Origin: Qipengyuania sp. S6317L1
GTDB lineage: Bacteria; Pseudomonadota; Alphaproteobacteria; Sphingomonadales; Sphingomonadaceae
Length of the DNA: 64,000 bases
NCBI RefSeq assembly: GCF_023015615.1
Contig: NZ_JALKAJ010000004.1
Coordinates: 124,001-188,000 of the forward strand
Reading direction: 5' to 3'
Part shown: positions 30,033-38,202 of the stretch, one piece after another
Layout of the letters: the number at the start of each line of letters is the position of its first letter
Position numbering within the stretch: position 1 is the stretch's first letter
The notes under the pieces: model-generated
The model's input: the letters and a program-made list of their open reading frames with translations, nothing else
Told to the model about the DNA's origin: nothing
Database searches by the model: none
Position numbers and translations under genes: made by a program

Positions 30033-30141
30033 TCCCGTGGTTTCCCCGGAAAAAGGCGGGAGATTCGGCGCGACTCCCGCCAATTCCCCAATGGATTCCC
30101 GATGGGAGGGTCAACCAGCGCCGCATTTCCCGTAATATCCC
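30033..30141 (-). promoter_or_regulatory. Putative MraZ operator array, distal
   Basis: On the gene strand, GGGA occurs at plus-strand positions 30033, 30043, 30075, 30085, 30097, 30128 and 30138 (read there as TCCC). These form three pairs with exactly 10-base spacing, plus one extra copy at 12. Most are followed by A. The orientation is opposite to the proximal array. Confidence 0.45.
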
Positions 30142-30241
30142 CACAAAGCGGATCGAGCCAGCCAGCTTGTAAAATTTCAGAAGGTTCAAGAGGCTAGCGA
30201 CACTGCTTGGCCCGCTTTCGAAGGTGCCGCGAAGGTCCGGC

Positions 30242-30649
30242 TTAAGGGTTGGGTGTGTTCTCAGGCGCGGATGCCCCTGCCCCATCCATCGCACTATCCG
30301 GCAAATCTTCAACCACGCTGGCCCCTTGCGCCTCATCCGGAGCTTCGACCGGCAGGGGAACGATCCCTGCATCGGCCAACGGGTCGCGCTGTGTGGCGGC
30401 CTCGGTCGGCTCGGTAGTAGGCGCGGCTTGGGGAACGGAGCTTTCCTGCGTCAGATCGGCCTGATTGCCGATGATCGTCGCAAGCCCAATGAGCAACACC
30501 ATCGAGCCAAGCCCGAACAGACCGATTTGCAGGCGCTGGTTGCTTTCGGCCTTGGTTCCGCCAGCAAGCGGCTGCCCGATGCGCAGCGCACTTCTGCCCA
30601 CGGCACGAGATGCCTCATCGACCTTTTTCTGAAATCGTCCGCTAGCCAT
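30242..30649 (-). CDS. Small single-pass membrane protein with acidic tail
   Basis: This 135-residue protein has a basic N-terminus (about 40 residues), one membrane segment near residues 43-62 (IGLFGLGSMVLLIGLATIIG), and a Pro/Ala/Glu/Asp-rich periplasmic tail without cysteines. No family is recognised. It lies between the mraZ region and cysK on the same strand. A cell-envelope role is possible but rests only on topology and position. Confidence 0.65.
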   Translation of the reverse strand: MASGRFQKKVDEASRAVGRSALRIGQPLAGGTKAESNQRLQIGLFGLGSMVLLIGLATIIGNQADLTQESSVPQAAPTTEPTEAATQRDPLADAGIVPLPVEAPDEAQGASVVEDLPDSAMDGAGASAPENTPNP

Positions 30650-30738
30650 GAGGCAAGAGTAGCGTGCGGGCCACCGTGTGTCGATTGCCCTTATGAGCGA
30701 TCAGACGCGACCATGGCACACACGGACCAATCTTTTCT

Positions 30739-31761
30739 TCAGGCCGCAGTGGATTGTTCAAGCCAATCAAACACCGGCAAGCCTTTTTGCTTGAGCCAAT
30801 CTGCGTTGTAGAGCGTCGAAAGATAGCGAAAGCCCGTGTCGCACAAGATGGTGGCCACCTGCGGATTTGCCTGCCCCTCGGCCACCAATTGCTTGCCCAG
30901 CGCTATGGCGCCCGCAACATTGATGCCCGACGAAAGCCCGAGGCACAGCCCCTCTTCGCGAAGGAGTTGCTCGACCCACTTCAGCCCCTCTTCGTCAGAG
31001 ATGCGAAACTGCGTGTCGATCGGCGCGCCTTCAAGGTTGGCGGTGATCCGCCCTTGCCCGATCCCCTCGGCAACGCTTGACCCTTCCGACTTGAGCTCTC
31101 CCGTCGCGAAATAGCTGTAAAGCGCCGCGCCATGCGGATCGGTCAGCGCGATGCGGATGTCCGGATTTCTTTCTTTCAGCCCCATGCCGACGCCCGCAAT
31201 CGTCCCGCCTGTGCCCGCTGCGCAGGTGAAGCCCGTGATTGCGCCGCCCGTCTGCTCCCACAGCTCAGGCGCAGTGCCTTCGATATGGGCGCGGCGGTTG
31301 GCGACATTATCGAACTGCCCCGCCCAGATCGCGCCGTCAGTTTCTTCTGCCATGCGGCGCGATACGTGCTGGAAATGGTTCGGGTCAGCGTACTTGGTCG
31401 GTGGGACAAGGACAAGTTGCGCGCCCAAGGCCCGCAGCGTGTCCATTTTTTCCTTCGACTGATTATCCGGCATGACGATAACCGTCTTGTAGCCCAGCGC
31501 ATTGGCAACAAGCGCAATGCCGATCCCAGTATTGCCAGCCGTCCCTTCGATCACCGTGCCGCCGGGTTTCAAATCTCCGCGCGCCTCGGCATCGCGGATC
31601 ATGAAAAGCGCGGCGCGATCTTTGACCGATGAGCCAGGGTTGGCAAATTCGCACTTGCCCCAAATATCGCAGCCCGCCTCCTTGCTGGCGCCTTCAAGGC
31701 GAACGAGAGGCGTGTTGCCAATCAGGGCGAGCGTGTCGCCGAAAGGTTTGGTTATGTTCAT
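30739..31761 (-). CDS. cysK: Cysteine synthase A
   Basis: This PLP enzyme makes cysteine from O-acetylserine and sulfide. The 340-residue protein has the cofactor lysine Lys47 in NPGSSVKDRA, the substrate loop EGTAGNTGIG and the phosphate-binding GTGGTIAGVG. The ATG at 31761 opens just before the conserved LIGNTPLVRL. A longer start at 31797 adds unrelated sequence. It would use the sulfide produced by the cysI/cysH products at the left end of the window, though it is not in that operon. Confidence 0.93.
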   Translation of the reverse strand: MNITKPFGDTLALIGNTPLVRLEGASKEAGCDIWGKCEFANPGSSVKDRAALFMIRDAEARGDLKPGGTVIEGTAGNTGIGIALVANALGYKTVIVMPDNQSKEKMDTLRALGAQLVLVPPTKYADPNHFQHVSRRMAEETDGAIWAGQFDNVANRRAHIEGTAPELWEQTGGAITGFTCAAGTGGTIAGVGMGLKERNPDIRIALTDPHGAALYSYFATGELKSEGSSVAEGIGQGRITANLEGAPIDTQFRISDEEGLKWVEQLLREEGLCLGLSSGINVAGAIALGKQLVAEGQANPQVATILCDTGFRYLSTLYNADWLKQKGLPVFDWLEQSTAA

Positions 31762-31803
31762 GGCGCCTGAAATAGTCGCTTGGCCCCTCGGCCTCAACCA
31801 ACC

Positions 31804-32112
31804 TTAATCTTCAGGCGCAATAGTAACTTTAAGCCCGTCAAGCTCGCCGGTGACCGGGATCTGACACGAAAGACGCGAATTTTCCTTCCGGTGATCCGAG
31901 CTTTCCAGAAGGTCGTCTTCGTCTTCACTCATCTCGGGCAGGTCGCCGCCTTCGATATAGCAGTGGCAGGTCGCACACGAACAACAACCACCGCACAGCG
32001 CCAGAAGTTCATCAAAACCGTTGTCACGCACCGCTTCCATTACGGTGATGCCTTCGTCGACAGTGATTTCGCTGGTTTCGCCGTCGCGGCTGGTGACGAT
32101 AAGCTTGGGCAT
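31804..32112 (-). CDS. [2Fe-2S] ferredoxin, adrenodoxin/putidaredoxin type
   Basis: This 102-residue ferredoxin has cluster ligands Cys40, Cys46, Cys49 and Cys83 in the C-x5-C-x2-C...C pattern of vertebrate-type ferredoxins. It lacks the C-x4-C-x2-C of plant-type ones. Three more cysteines lie within the loop. Such proteins feed electrons to cytochromes P450 or to Fe-S assembly; no partner oxidase or isc gene is nearby. The ATG at 32112 fits the family start. It is divergent from the glycosylase gene, sharing a 108-base region. Confidence 0.92.
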   Translation of the reverse strand: MPKLIVTSRDGETSEITVDEGITVMEAVRDNGFDELLALCGGCCSCATCHCYIEGGDLPEMSEDEDDLLESSDHRKENSRLSCQIPVTGELDGLKVTIAPED

Positions 32113-32220
32113 GGGCTGGTTGTCCTCGTTATGACTTTGAGCGCAAGAGAGCACTCTTGGGTTTTGCGCGCAATCAGCTAGGTGTTTCGGCCAAGGTTGG
32201 CAAGACGGAGGTGGCCTCGC

Positions 32221-32838
32221 GTGGGTTTAACGGCGGAAATTTTGCAGATGGATCTGGATGCCGTGGCGCAGCGTGACGCGCGCGTTGGCGAAGAATTGGC
32301 ACGCATCGGCTATCCCGAACCACGTATCCGCGACCGCGGCTATAAAACCATGCTGCGCACCATCGTTGGCCAGCAAGTGTCCGTCGCGGCAGCGGCATCG
32401 ATGTGGAGCAAGCTTGAGGCGGAACTCGGAGACGACTTCACCACCTCCTGTTTGTTGAAGCGCGATTTCGATACCCTGCGCGCCTGCGGATTGTCGCGCC
32501 AGAAACAGGGATATGCGCGCAGCCTTTGCGAGTTGGTCGAAGCGGGCGAAGTGGACTTCGACGCACTTCCGGAAGGCGATGAAGAGGCGATTGCCGAGCT
32601 TACTCAGATCAAAGGGATCGGGCGCTGGTCGGCAGAGATCTATCTGATGTTCGCAGAAGGGCGGCGTGATATCTGGCCTGCGGGCGATCTGGCCGTGCAA
32701 GAGGGCGTGAAGCGGCTTTTGGACCTCAACGAGCGGCCCAAGGAAAAGGAATGCCGGGAGTTAGGCGACCAATGGTCTCCTCAACGTTCGAGCCTCGCGC
32801 TCTTTACATGGCACTATTATGCCAACCCGGCGCTTTGA
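32221..32838 (+). CDS. AlkA-type DNA-3-methyladenine glycosylase
   Basis: This 205-residue HhH-GPD base-excision enzyme removes alkylated bases. [12 protein letters not shown] (about 48-59) matches the family's N-terminal signature. The helix-hairpin-helix [16 protein letters not shown] spans 127-142, and PAGDLAV follows with the catalytic aspartate near 156. There are no Fe-S cysteines. I chose GTG at 32221 because GGAGG sits 9 bases upstream. It lacks the N-terminal domain of E. coli AlkA, as in the shorter MAG-like members. Confidence 0.9.
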   Translation: MGLTAEILQMDLDAVAQRDARVGEELARIGYPEPRIRDRGYKTMLRTIVGQQVSVAAAASMWSKLEAELGDDFTTSCLLKRDFDTLRACGLSRQKQGYARSLCELVEAGEVDFDALPEGDEEAIAELTQIKGIGRWSAEIYLMFAEGRRDIWPAGDLAVQEGVKRLLDLNERPKEKECRELGDQWSPQRSSLALFTWHYYANPAL

Positions 32839-32852
32839 TCTTGGATGCAGTT

Positions 32853-33320
32853 ATGAACGTGAAATACAAAACCGTCCTCACCGCGGCGGCGGCACTCGCC
32901 CTTATAGGCGCGGCACCACCACCCTCGTACGATCCTTCACCTGGGCCGGACACACCGTCCGTTCCTGAGCTTTCCTTCTTCGAGCGCGCAGAACTGCCTC
33001 AAGCCGAGATGCTGAATGAGGACGAGTATGGCGAGAAGCTTATTGATAGTTATCCGATGGAAACCATTCATCTGGACGTTGAGTGTGAGATCACAATCAG
33101 CGTGCTGGTCACGCCCGAAGGCCGCGCAACGGCGTGCCAGATAAGGCGCTCCAGCGGCAATTTTGTGCTGGATCAATGGGCCTGTCGCGGCGCCGAACGC
33201 TATGCCCGGTTTGCTCATGCTCAAGACAAACGCGGTAAGCCGGTATGGCGCCAATGGACCGACAAAGTCGCTGTCTCGACAAGCAGCGCAGACGCTGCTC
33301 CGGTCAAAGAAGACAATTGA
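32853..33320 (+). CDS. Periplasmic TonB C-terminal-like protein
   Basis: This 155-residue protein has an N-terminal hydrophobic segment (about residues 6-21) that looks like a cleavable signal. A region from about residue 70 follows the TonB C-terminal pattern: strand, TPEGRATACQIRRSSGN, a WAC motif, then RFAHAQDKRGKPV. Classical TonB has a membrane anchor and proline spacer; here the anchor is weak and the spacer short. It may be an energy-transducer relative or a free periplasmic protein. Confidence 0.72.
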   Translation: MNVKYKTVLTAAAALALIGAAPPPSYDPSPGPDTPSVPELSFFERAELPQAEMLNEDEYGEKLIDSYPMETIHLDVECEITISVLVTPEGRATACQIRRSSGNFVLDQWACRGAERYARFAHAQDKRGKPVWRQWTDKVAVSTSSADAAPVKEDN

Positions 33321-33437
33321 CGCCGACAAACCGCGTTCGCGCCCCGATCAATCACCCTTGCGGCCTGCTGTCACAAGTGTAGTAATAGCACAATACACCT
33401 ATTGCCTATGCGCTTGAAACAGAGAGGAGTGCCAACC

Positions 33438-35522
33438 ATGTCTGCATTCACAAACAACGCCTCAAAAGCCTTAGGGCTGCTCGCCACAACGGCGGCGGCT
33501 GCCCTGCTCACTATTCCGGCGCTTGCAACCGCCGATAATCACGCCTCACACGGAGCCCACATGACGACAACCGCTGAAGCTTTTCCTCTGATCCCGCGCG
33601 ATGCCCTGTTTGGCAATCCAACCCGCGCCGGCGGCCAGATCAGCCCCGATGGCTCGATGCTCAGCTGGCTTGCTCCCAAAGATGGCGTGCTGAACGTTTG
33701 GGTGGCGCCACGTGACAATCCGGACGCGGGCAAGGTCATCACAAGTTCAACCGACCGCCCGATCCGCCAGTATTTCTGGGCGCCCGACGGCAAAAGCATC
33801 ATGTACGTGCAGGACAAGGGCGGGGACGAGAATTTCCTGCTCTACCAAATCGATCTGGACACCCTCGAAGAGAAGACCCTCACCCCGTTTGAAAACACCC
33901 GTATTCAGGTCGTAGGCACATCTGAAACGATCAAGGACAAGGTCCTCGTCGGCGTCAACAACCGCAACCCTCAATTCCATGATGTCCATTTGCTCGATTT
34001 CACTACGGGCGAACTGACACTGGTTTATGAAAACAACGGCTATGCGGGCTTCATGGCCGATGACACGCTGACGCTGCGAATGGCGATGCGCCAGAATGCG
34101 GAAGGCGGCACCGACTATTTCAGCATTACAGACAATGTGGTCGCCGATGAGCCGTTCGAGACGACGGCAATGGAAGATTCGCTGACCACCAATCCGGCCG
34201 GCTACACGACCGATGGCTCGATCCTTTACTGGCTCGACAGTCGTGGCCGCAACACCGCCGCGCTTTATGCCCAAGATACCGCGACCGGTGAAAAAACCCT
34301 GATTGCCCAAGACGACAAAGCCGACCTTGGCGGCACAATCCGCGATCCCAAGACCGGCGTGGTTGAGGCTTATTCGGTGAACTATCTGCGCAATGAATGG
34401 ACCGCGCTTGACGAAGAATTGGGTGCATCGCTCGAATGGCTCGATGAAAAGCTCGAAGGCGACTTTGGCATCTCCAGCCGCACCGATGATGATCGCACCT
34501 GGATCGTGTGGAACGATCCCATGACCGCATCGACCGCGACATACATCTATGACCGCGATGCTGAGACGCTCACCCCGTTCTACACCACAAGGCCAGAGCT
34601 TGAAGGGATGCCCTTGCAACCGATGCACCCGGTTGAAATCACCAGCCGCGACGGGCTCACCCTGCCTTCTTACCTGACGCTCCCGGCAGGTTCGGACAGC
34701 GATAACGATGGACGGCCCGATGAAGCTGTGCCGATGGTCCTCCTCGTTCATGGCGGCCCTTGGGCGCGCGATACTTACGGGTTCAACCCCTACCACCAAA
34801 TGCTCGCCAACCGCGGCTATGCGGTGCTGTCTGTGAACTTCCGCGGTTCAACCGGCTTTGGCAAAGACTTCCTCAACGCAGGCAATCTTGAGTGGGGTCT
34901 GAAGATGCACGATGACCTGATCGACGCGGTTGATTGGGCCATCGGCGAAGGTATCGCGCTTGAAGACAAGACGGCGATCATGGGCGGTTCATATGGCGGC
35001 TATGCGACGCTGGCTGGCCTGACCTTTACGCCCGACAAATTTGCATGCGGTGTCGATATTGTTGGCCCGTCGAACCTCGAAACGCTGCTTGAAACCATCC
35101 CTCCTTACTGGGCGCCGGTGGTCAAATTGTTCCACTCCCGTATGGGCGACCCGAACACCGAAGAGGGTCTCGCGCTGCTCAAGGCGGCAAGCCCGCTGTA
35201 CAAAGCCGACAGCATCATCAAGCCGCTGCTCATCGCACAGGGTGCAAACGATCCGCGCGTTAAGCAAGCCGAAAGCGACCAGATCGTCGGAGCGATGAAA
35301 GAGGCGGGAATTCCTGTCACCTATGTTCTTTACCCCGATGAAGGCCACGGCTTTGCCAAGCCTACAAATTCGATTTCATTTGTCGGCATTACCGAGAATT
35401 TCCTCTCCGAATGTATCGGCGGACGCTCTGAGGAACTGGGCGATGTGCTCGCCCCATCGACCGCCGAAATCGTCGAAGGCGCAAGCCACGTAAACGGCCT
35501 TGAAGAGGCAATTGGCGAGTAA
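33438..35522 (+). CDS. Secreted S9 family prolyl-oligopeptidase-like peptidase
   Basis: This 694-residue exported serine peptidase has a signal peptide ending near ALA-TADNH, a beta-propeller-like N-terminal half (about 60-400) and a C-terminal alpha/beta-hydrolase domain. The catalytic triad is visible: Ser518 in GGSYGGYA, Asp605 in NDPRV and His637 in EGHGF. It resembles acylaminoacyl or dipeptidyl peptidases that trim peptides in the periplasm. The ATG at 33438 follows GAGGAG by 9 bases and opens the signal sequence; an upstream start at 33402 lacks this. A terminator lies 47 bases after the stop. Confidence 0.92.
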   Translation: MSAFTNNASKALGLLATTAAAALLTIPALATADNHASHGAHMTTTAEAFPLIPRDALFGNPTRAGGQISPDGSMLSWLAPKDGVLNVWVAPRDNPDAGKVITSSTDRPIRQYFWAPDGKSIMYVQDKGGDENFLLYQIDLDTLEEKTLTPFENTRIQVVGTSETIKDKVLVGVNNRNPQFHDVHLLDFTTGELTLVYENNGYAGFMADDTLTLRMAMRQNAEGGTDYFSITDNVVADEPFETTAMEDSLTTNPAGYTTDGSILYWLDSRGRNTAALYAQDTATGEKTLIAQDDKADLGGTIRDPKTGVVEAYSVNYLRNEWTALDEELGASLEWLDEKLEGDFGISSRTDDDRTWIVWNDPMTASTATYIYDRDAETLTPFYTTRPELEGMPLQPMHPVEITSRDGLTLPSYLTLPAGSDSDNDGRPDEAVPMVLLVHGGPWARDTYGFNPYHQMLANRGYAVLSVNFRGSTGFGKDFLNAGNLEWGLKMHDDLIDAVDWAIGEGIALEDKTAIMGGSYGGYATLAGLTFTPDKFACGVDIVGPSNLETLLETIPPYWAPVVKLFHSRMGDPNTEEGLALLKAASPLYKADSIIKPLLIAQGANDPRVKQAESDQIVGAMKEAGIPVTYVLYPDEGHGFAKPTNSISFVGITENFLSECIGGRSEELGDVLAPSTAEIVEGASHVNGLEEAIGE

Positions 35523-35569
35523 GCTTGCGCCGCAAAGAACCTCACCCATCAACAATGGGCTGACAAACC

Positions 35570-35602
35570 AATCGCCCGGGGCTACGTCTCGGGCGATTTT
35601 CG
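35570..35602 (+). terminator. Rho-independent terminator after the S9 peptidase
   Basis: A 9-bp perfect stem (AATCGCCCG/CGGGCGATT) with an 11-base loop ends in TTTT. It stops the peptidase transcript just before the SDR ribosome site at about 35606. Confidence 0.8.
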
Positions 35603-35620
35603 TTGGGAGAGAGAAACACA

Positions 35621-36478
35621 ATGACTTCGGGATCAACAGCGGGATCAGCAGCGGGATCAACAGCGGGATCACACCAGCGCCGCCACATCTTCATTACCGG
35701 CGGCGCATCCGGGATTGGCCGCGCCGTGGCGCAATATTTCGGTGATCGCGGATGGTTCGTCAGCATCGCCGACGTAAACGATCAGGGTATGGAAGACACG
35801 CTCGGTCTGATCGAAGGGGGCTTTAAATACAGCCACAAGCTCGACGTGCGCGACCGCGATGCGTGGGACGTCGCCCTCCAATCCGCTGCGACCGCTGCCG
35901 GGGGCCGGATTGACGTCATGTTCAACAATGCCGGAATTGGCACCGGCGGCGCTCTGGCTGATCTTGAGAAGGAAGAGATTGACGCCTGCCTCGACATCAA
36001 TTTGCGCGGCGTACTCTACGGGGCACAGGCTGCCTATCCCTATCTGAAAGCGTCTGCCCCCGGCTCTGCTCTCGTCAATACGGCGAGCGCTGCTGGCATC
36101 ACCGGTGGCTCTGGGATGAGCGTTTATTCCGCGACCAAATTCGCCGTGCGCAGCATTGCGGAAAGTCTGGACGCAGAATGGGCCGCTGACGGGATCAAGG
36201 TTTCCTCAATCTGCCCCAGCTTTATCGAAACACCGCTTTTGGATGGCACCGGTCACAGGGGTGAGAACGAGCAAATCCGTGCCCGCGTGGTTGAAGCGGG
36301 TCTTGAGATTACGCCCGTTGCCGAAGTCGCAAAGACCGTGTGGGACGCGGTGCACGGCGATGAGGTGCATTATCTGGTCGGCAAGACCGCCAAGCGGATC
36401 AATTTCGTCAAGCGCTGGATGCCTGGTCTGGTGCGCAAGCAACAGCGCAAGGCTGGCGGCCTGATGGGTCGGAATTAA
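35621..36478 (+). CDS. SDR family oxidoreductase with GSTA-repeat N-terminus
   Basis: This 285-residue short-chain dehydrogenase has the cofactor motif TGGASGIG near residues 25-32, NNAG in the middle and the catalytic YSATK. A C-terminal segment ends with a basic stretch. Substrate unknown. The first 20 residues are an unusual Gly/Ser/Thr/Ala tail encoded by 12-bp tandem DNA repeats (35629-35672). The ATG at 35621 follows GGAGAG; an in-frame TTG at 35603 is less likely. No other start lies between the repeats and the fold. Confidence 0.85.
   Translation: MTSGSTAGSAAGSTAGSHQRRHIFITGGASGIGRAVAQYFGDRGWFVSIADVNDQGMEDTLGLIEGGFKYSHKLDVRDRDAWDVALQSAATAAGGRIDVMFNNAGIGTGGALADLEKEEIDACLDINLRGVLYGAQAAYPYLKASAPGSALVNTASAAGITGGSGMSVYSATKFAVRSIAESLDAEWAADGIKVSSICPSFIETPLLDGTGHRGENEQIRARVVEAGLEITPVAEVAKTVWDAVHGDEVHYLVGKTAKRINFVKRWMPGLVRKQQRKAGGLMGRN
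35629..35672 (+). repeat. 12-bp tandem repeat inside the SDR gene
   Basis: GGGATCAACAGC occurs about 3.7 times in a row, with one A-to-G change in the second copy. Each unit encodes Gly-Ser-Thr/Ala-Ala, and copy changes keep the reading frame. Confidence 0.9.
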
Positions 36479-36521
36479 GGCGCGATTTCAGAACAAAACC
36501 GCTTGGAGCCGCCTGAAGCTC

Positions 36522-36827
36522 TTAAATAAGCGCATCAATGGCTCGAGCCATTTTAACATCGCGGATGGAAAGTCCACCGCCGTTCGTGCCCGCATCGTGG
36601 GTGGTCAGCGTAATTTCGACCTTGGCATAGACGTTGAACCATTCGGGATGATGGTCGTGGCCGTCGGCAAGCAGCGCCACGCGGCTCATGAAACCCCACG
36701 CCTCGCTGAAGTCGGCATGCTGGAAAGTGCGCGTGATCGCTTTGCCCTCGCGCGCCAACTCCCATTCCGGATGGTCGGCCAAAAGCTGTTTGGTTTCTTC
36801 TTCGGTGAGTTCGGGGACTTGCGCCAT
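36522..36827 (-). CDS. phhB: 4a-hydroxytetrahydrobiopterin dehydratase
   Basis: This 101-residue pterin-4a-carbinolamine dehydratase recycles the pterin cofactor of aromatic amino-acid hydroxylases. The family core [14 protein letters not shown] is present at about residues 57-70, followed by LTTHDAGG-like spacing and an aspartate in SIRDVK. No phenylalanine hydroxylase gene is in the window, so a role with molybdopterin or folate cofactors is also possible. It is convergent with the SDR gene and divergent from ccmA. I see no clear ribosome site. Confidence 0.9.
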   Translation of the reverse strand: MAQVPELTEEETKQLLADHPEWELAREGKAITRTFQHADFSEAWGFMSRVALLADGHDHHPEWFNVYAKVEITLTTHDAGTNGGGLSIRDVKMARAIDALI

Positions 36828-36925
36828 GGTGAGGAGACCCTTTTGTGATAAGCGGTAGGTAGTAGTGCGCGTGATCGTGTCACGGAAGTTGTGAGTGGCA
36901 ACGCTTTTGCCTAACGAGTGTTCCG

Positions 36926-37555
36926 ATGCAAGCGCAACAACCCTCGTCCACGGCCCGTTCCTTGGCAGCCTCCTCGCTAGCCTGCCGCCGCGGCGACAGG
37001 CTCCTGTTCCGCAAGCTGAGTTTCACTGTCAAAGCGGGCGAGGCACTGCATATCACTGGCGCGAATGGGACCGGAAAGACGACCTTGATGCGCACGCTGG
37101 CTGGCCTGACGACGCCCTACGCAGGCGAGGTTCAGCGGGAGGGCGAGCTAGGCCTTCTGGATGAGCGCCCTGCCCTCGACCTCGACCAACCGCTTGGCAA
37201 GGCGCTCGGATTCTGGGCGAGGATTGACGCTTGTGCTGACCCGTCTGGGGCATTCAGTGCACTAGGTCTGCGAGGGCTCCTGGAAGTGCCTGTGCGCTAT
37301 CTCTCAACCGGGCAGAGAAAGCGCGCTGGCCTTGCTGCCCTGCTCTCCCGCAACGTGCCCATCTGGCTTTTGGATGAGCCGTTGTCGGGCCTCGATGTGG
37401 CAGCGATCGAAACGGTGACGCGGTTGATTGAATTGCACGTGCAGGAGGGCGGCATTGCCCTCATCGCCTCGCACCAGCGGCTCGATATCGAAGGCTTGCA
37501 GACTTTGGAACTGGGCGACTTCGCCCCTGCGGCTCAAGAGGAAGAGGCGTTTTGA
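36926..37555 (+). CDS. ccmA: Cytochrome c biogenesis ABC transporter ATPase
   Basis: This 209-residue ATPase powers the CcmAB(CD) complex that releases holo-CcmE in cytochrome c maturation. Walker A is GANGTGKTT (about 45-53), the ABC signature is YLSTGQRKR, and Walker B is [10 protein letters not shown]. Other short ABC ATPases look similar, but the overlap with ccmB decides the call. The stop overlaps the TTG start of ccmB (TTGA). Confidence 0.92.
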   Translation: MQAQQPSSTARSLAASSLACRRGDRLLFRKLSFTVKAGEALHITGANGTGKTTLMRTLAGLTTPYAGEVQREGELGLLDERPALDLDQPLGKALGFWARIDACADPSGAFSALGLRGLLEVPVRYLSTGQRKRAGLAALLSRNVPIWLLDEPLSGLDVAAIETVTRLIELHVQEGGIALIASHQRLDIEGLQTLELGDFAPAAQEEEAF

Positions 37556-38202
37556 TCACCGCACTCCTGAAGCGCGACTTGGCGAAATTCTTTCCCTTCG
37601 CAGGCGGAGGAGCGAGCCTGCCTGTCATGTTCTTTATCGCGGTCGCCATGCTCTACCCATTCGCGGTGGGGCCGGACGTCAATATCCTGTCGCGCACCGG
37701 CGGCGGTGTTGTGTGGATTGCGGCGCTGCTCGCCGCGATCTTGCCGCTGGAGAAACTCGTCGCGCAGGACATTGAGCTTGGCTTCTTCGACCAACTGCGC
37801 CTTCGCGGGCTGACCGAAGAGGTGATGATGGCGGTGCGTTTGGTGGCGCACTGGCTGAGTTTTGGCCCGCCTTTGATTTTGGCGACTTTCCCTGCGGCGG
37901 CTCTGCTCTCCATCGACGGGCCAACGCTACACCTGCTGCTGCTCGGACTCCTAGCAGGCACACCGGGATTGGCAGCCATAGGCCTAATGATAGCTGCCCT
38001 CACCGCCAGTTTGCGCGCAGGCGCGGCACTTTCCGGGTTGCTGTTGGTGCCTCTCGCCCTGCCGATCCTAATCTTCGGCGCAGGCGCACTGGCAAGGCAG
38101 GATGGAGCGAGCCTCGGCTTTGTTGCGGCAATTAGTCTGGGACTGGTTGCAATGGCCCCATTCGCCGCAGGTGCTGCAATCAAGGCCTCGCGGGAGGTTT
38201 AG
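37552..38202 (+). CDS. ccmB: Cytochrome c biogenesis membrane subunit CcmB
   Basis: This 216-residue integral membrane protein with about six hydrophobic segments is the permease partner of CcmA. KRDLAKFF at the start and LPLEKLVAQDIELGFFDQL are typical of CcmB. It starts with TTG overlapping the ccmA stop. Its stop overlaps the stop of the convergent map gene by 4 bases. The other ccm genes (C to H) are not in this window. Confidence 0.93.
   Translation: MITALLKRDLAKFFPFAGGGASLPVMFFIAVAMLYPFAVGPDVNILSRTGGGVVWIAALLAAILPLEKLVAQDIELGFFDQLRLRGLTEEVMMAVRLVAHWLSFGPPLILATFPAAALLSIDGPTLHLLLLGLLAGTPGLAAIGLMIAALTASLRAGAALSGLLLVPLALPILIFGAGALARQDGASLGFVAAISLGLVAMAPFAAGAAIKASREV

Larger units (their letters stand above)
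29704..30241. other. 538-base non-coding region upstream of mraZ
   Basis: No convincing gene is found. The region holds the putative dcw promoter and two sets of 10-bp-phased G-triplet boxes listed separately. The leader from the proposed start sites to mraZ is about 245-280 bases and has no obvious terminator or riboswitch. Confidence 0.7.

Noticed and set aside
33747..34799. A 350-residue minus-strand frame inside the S9 peptidase
   Set aside because: It is a shadow of the peptidase coding frame with no domain or ribosome site.
36479..36521. Terminator between the SDR and phhB genes
   Set aside because: No stem longer than a few bases with a T-run was found in the short gap.
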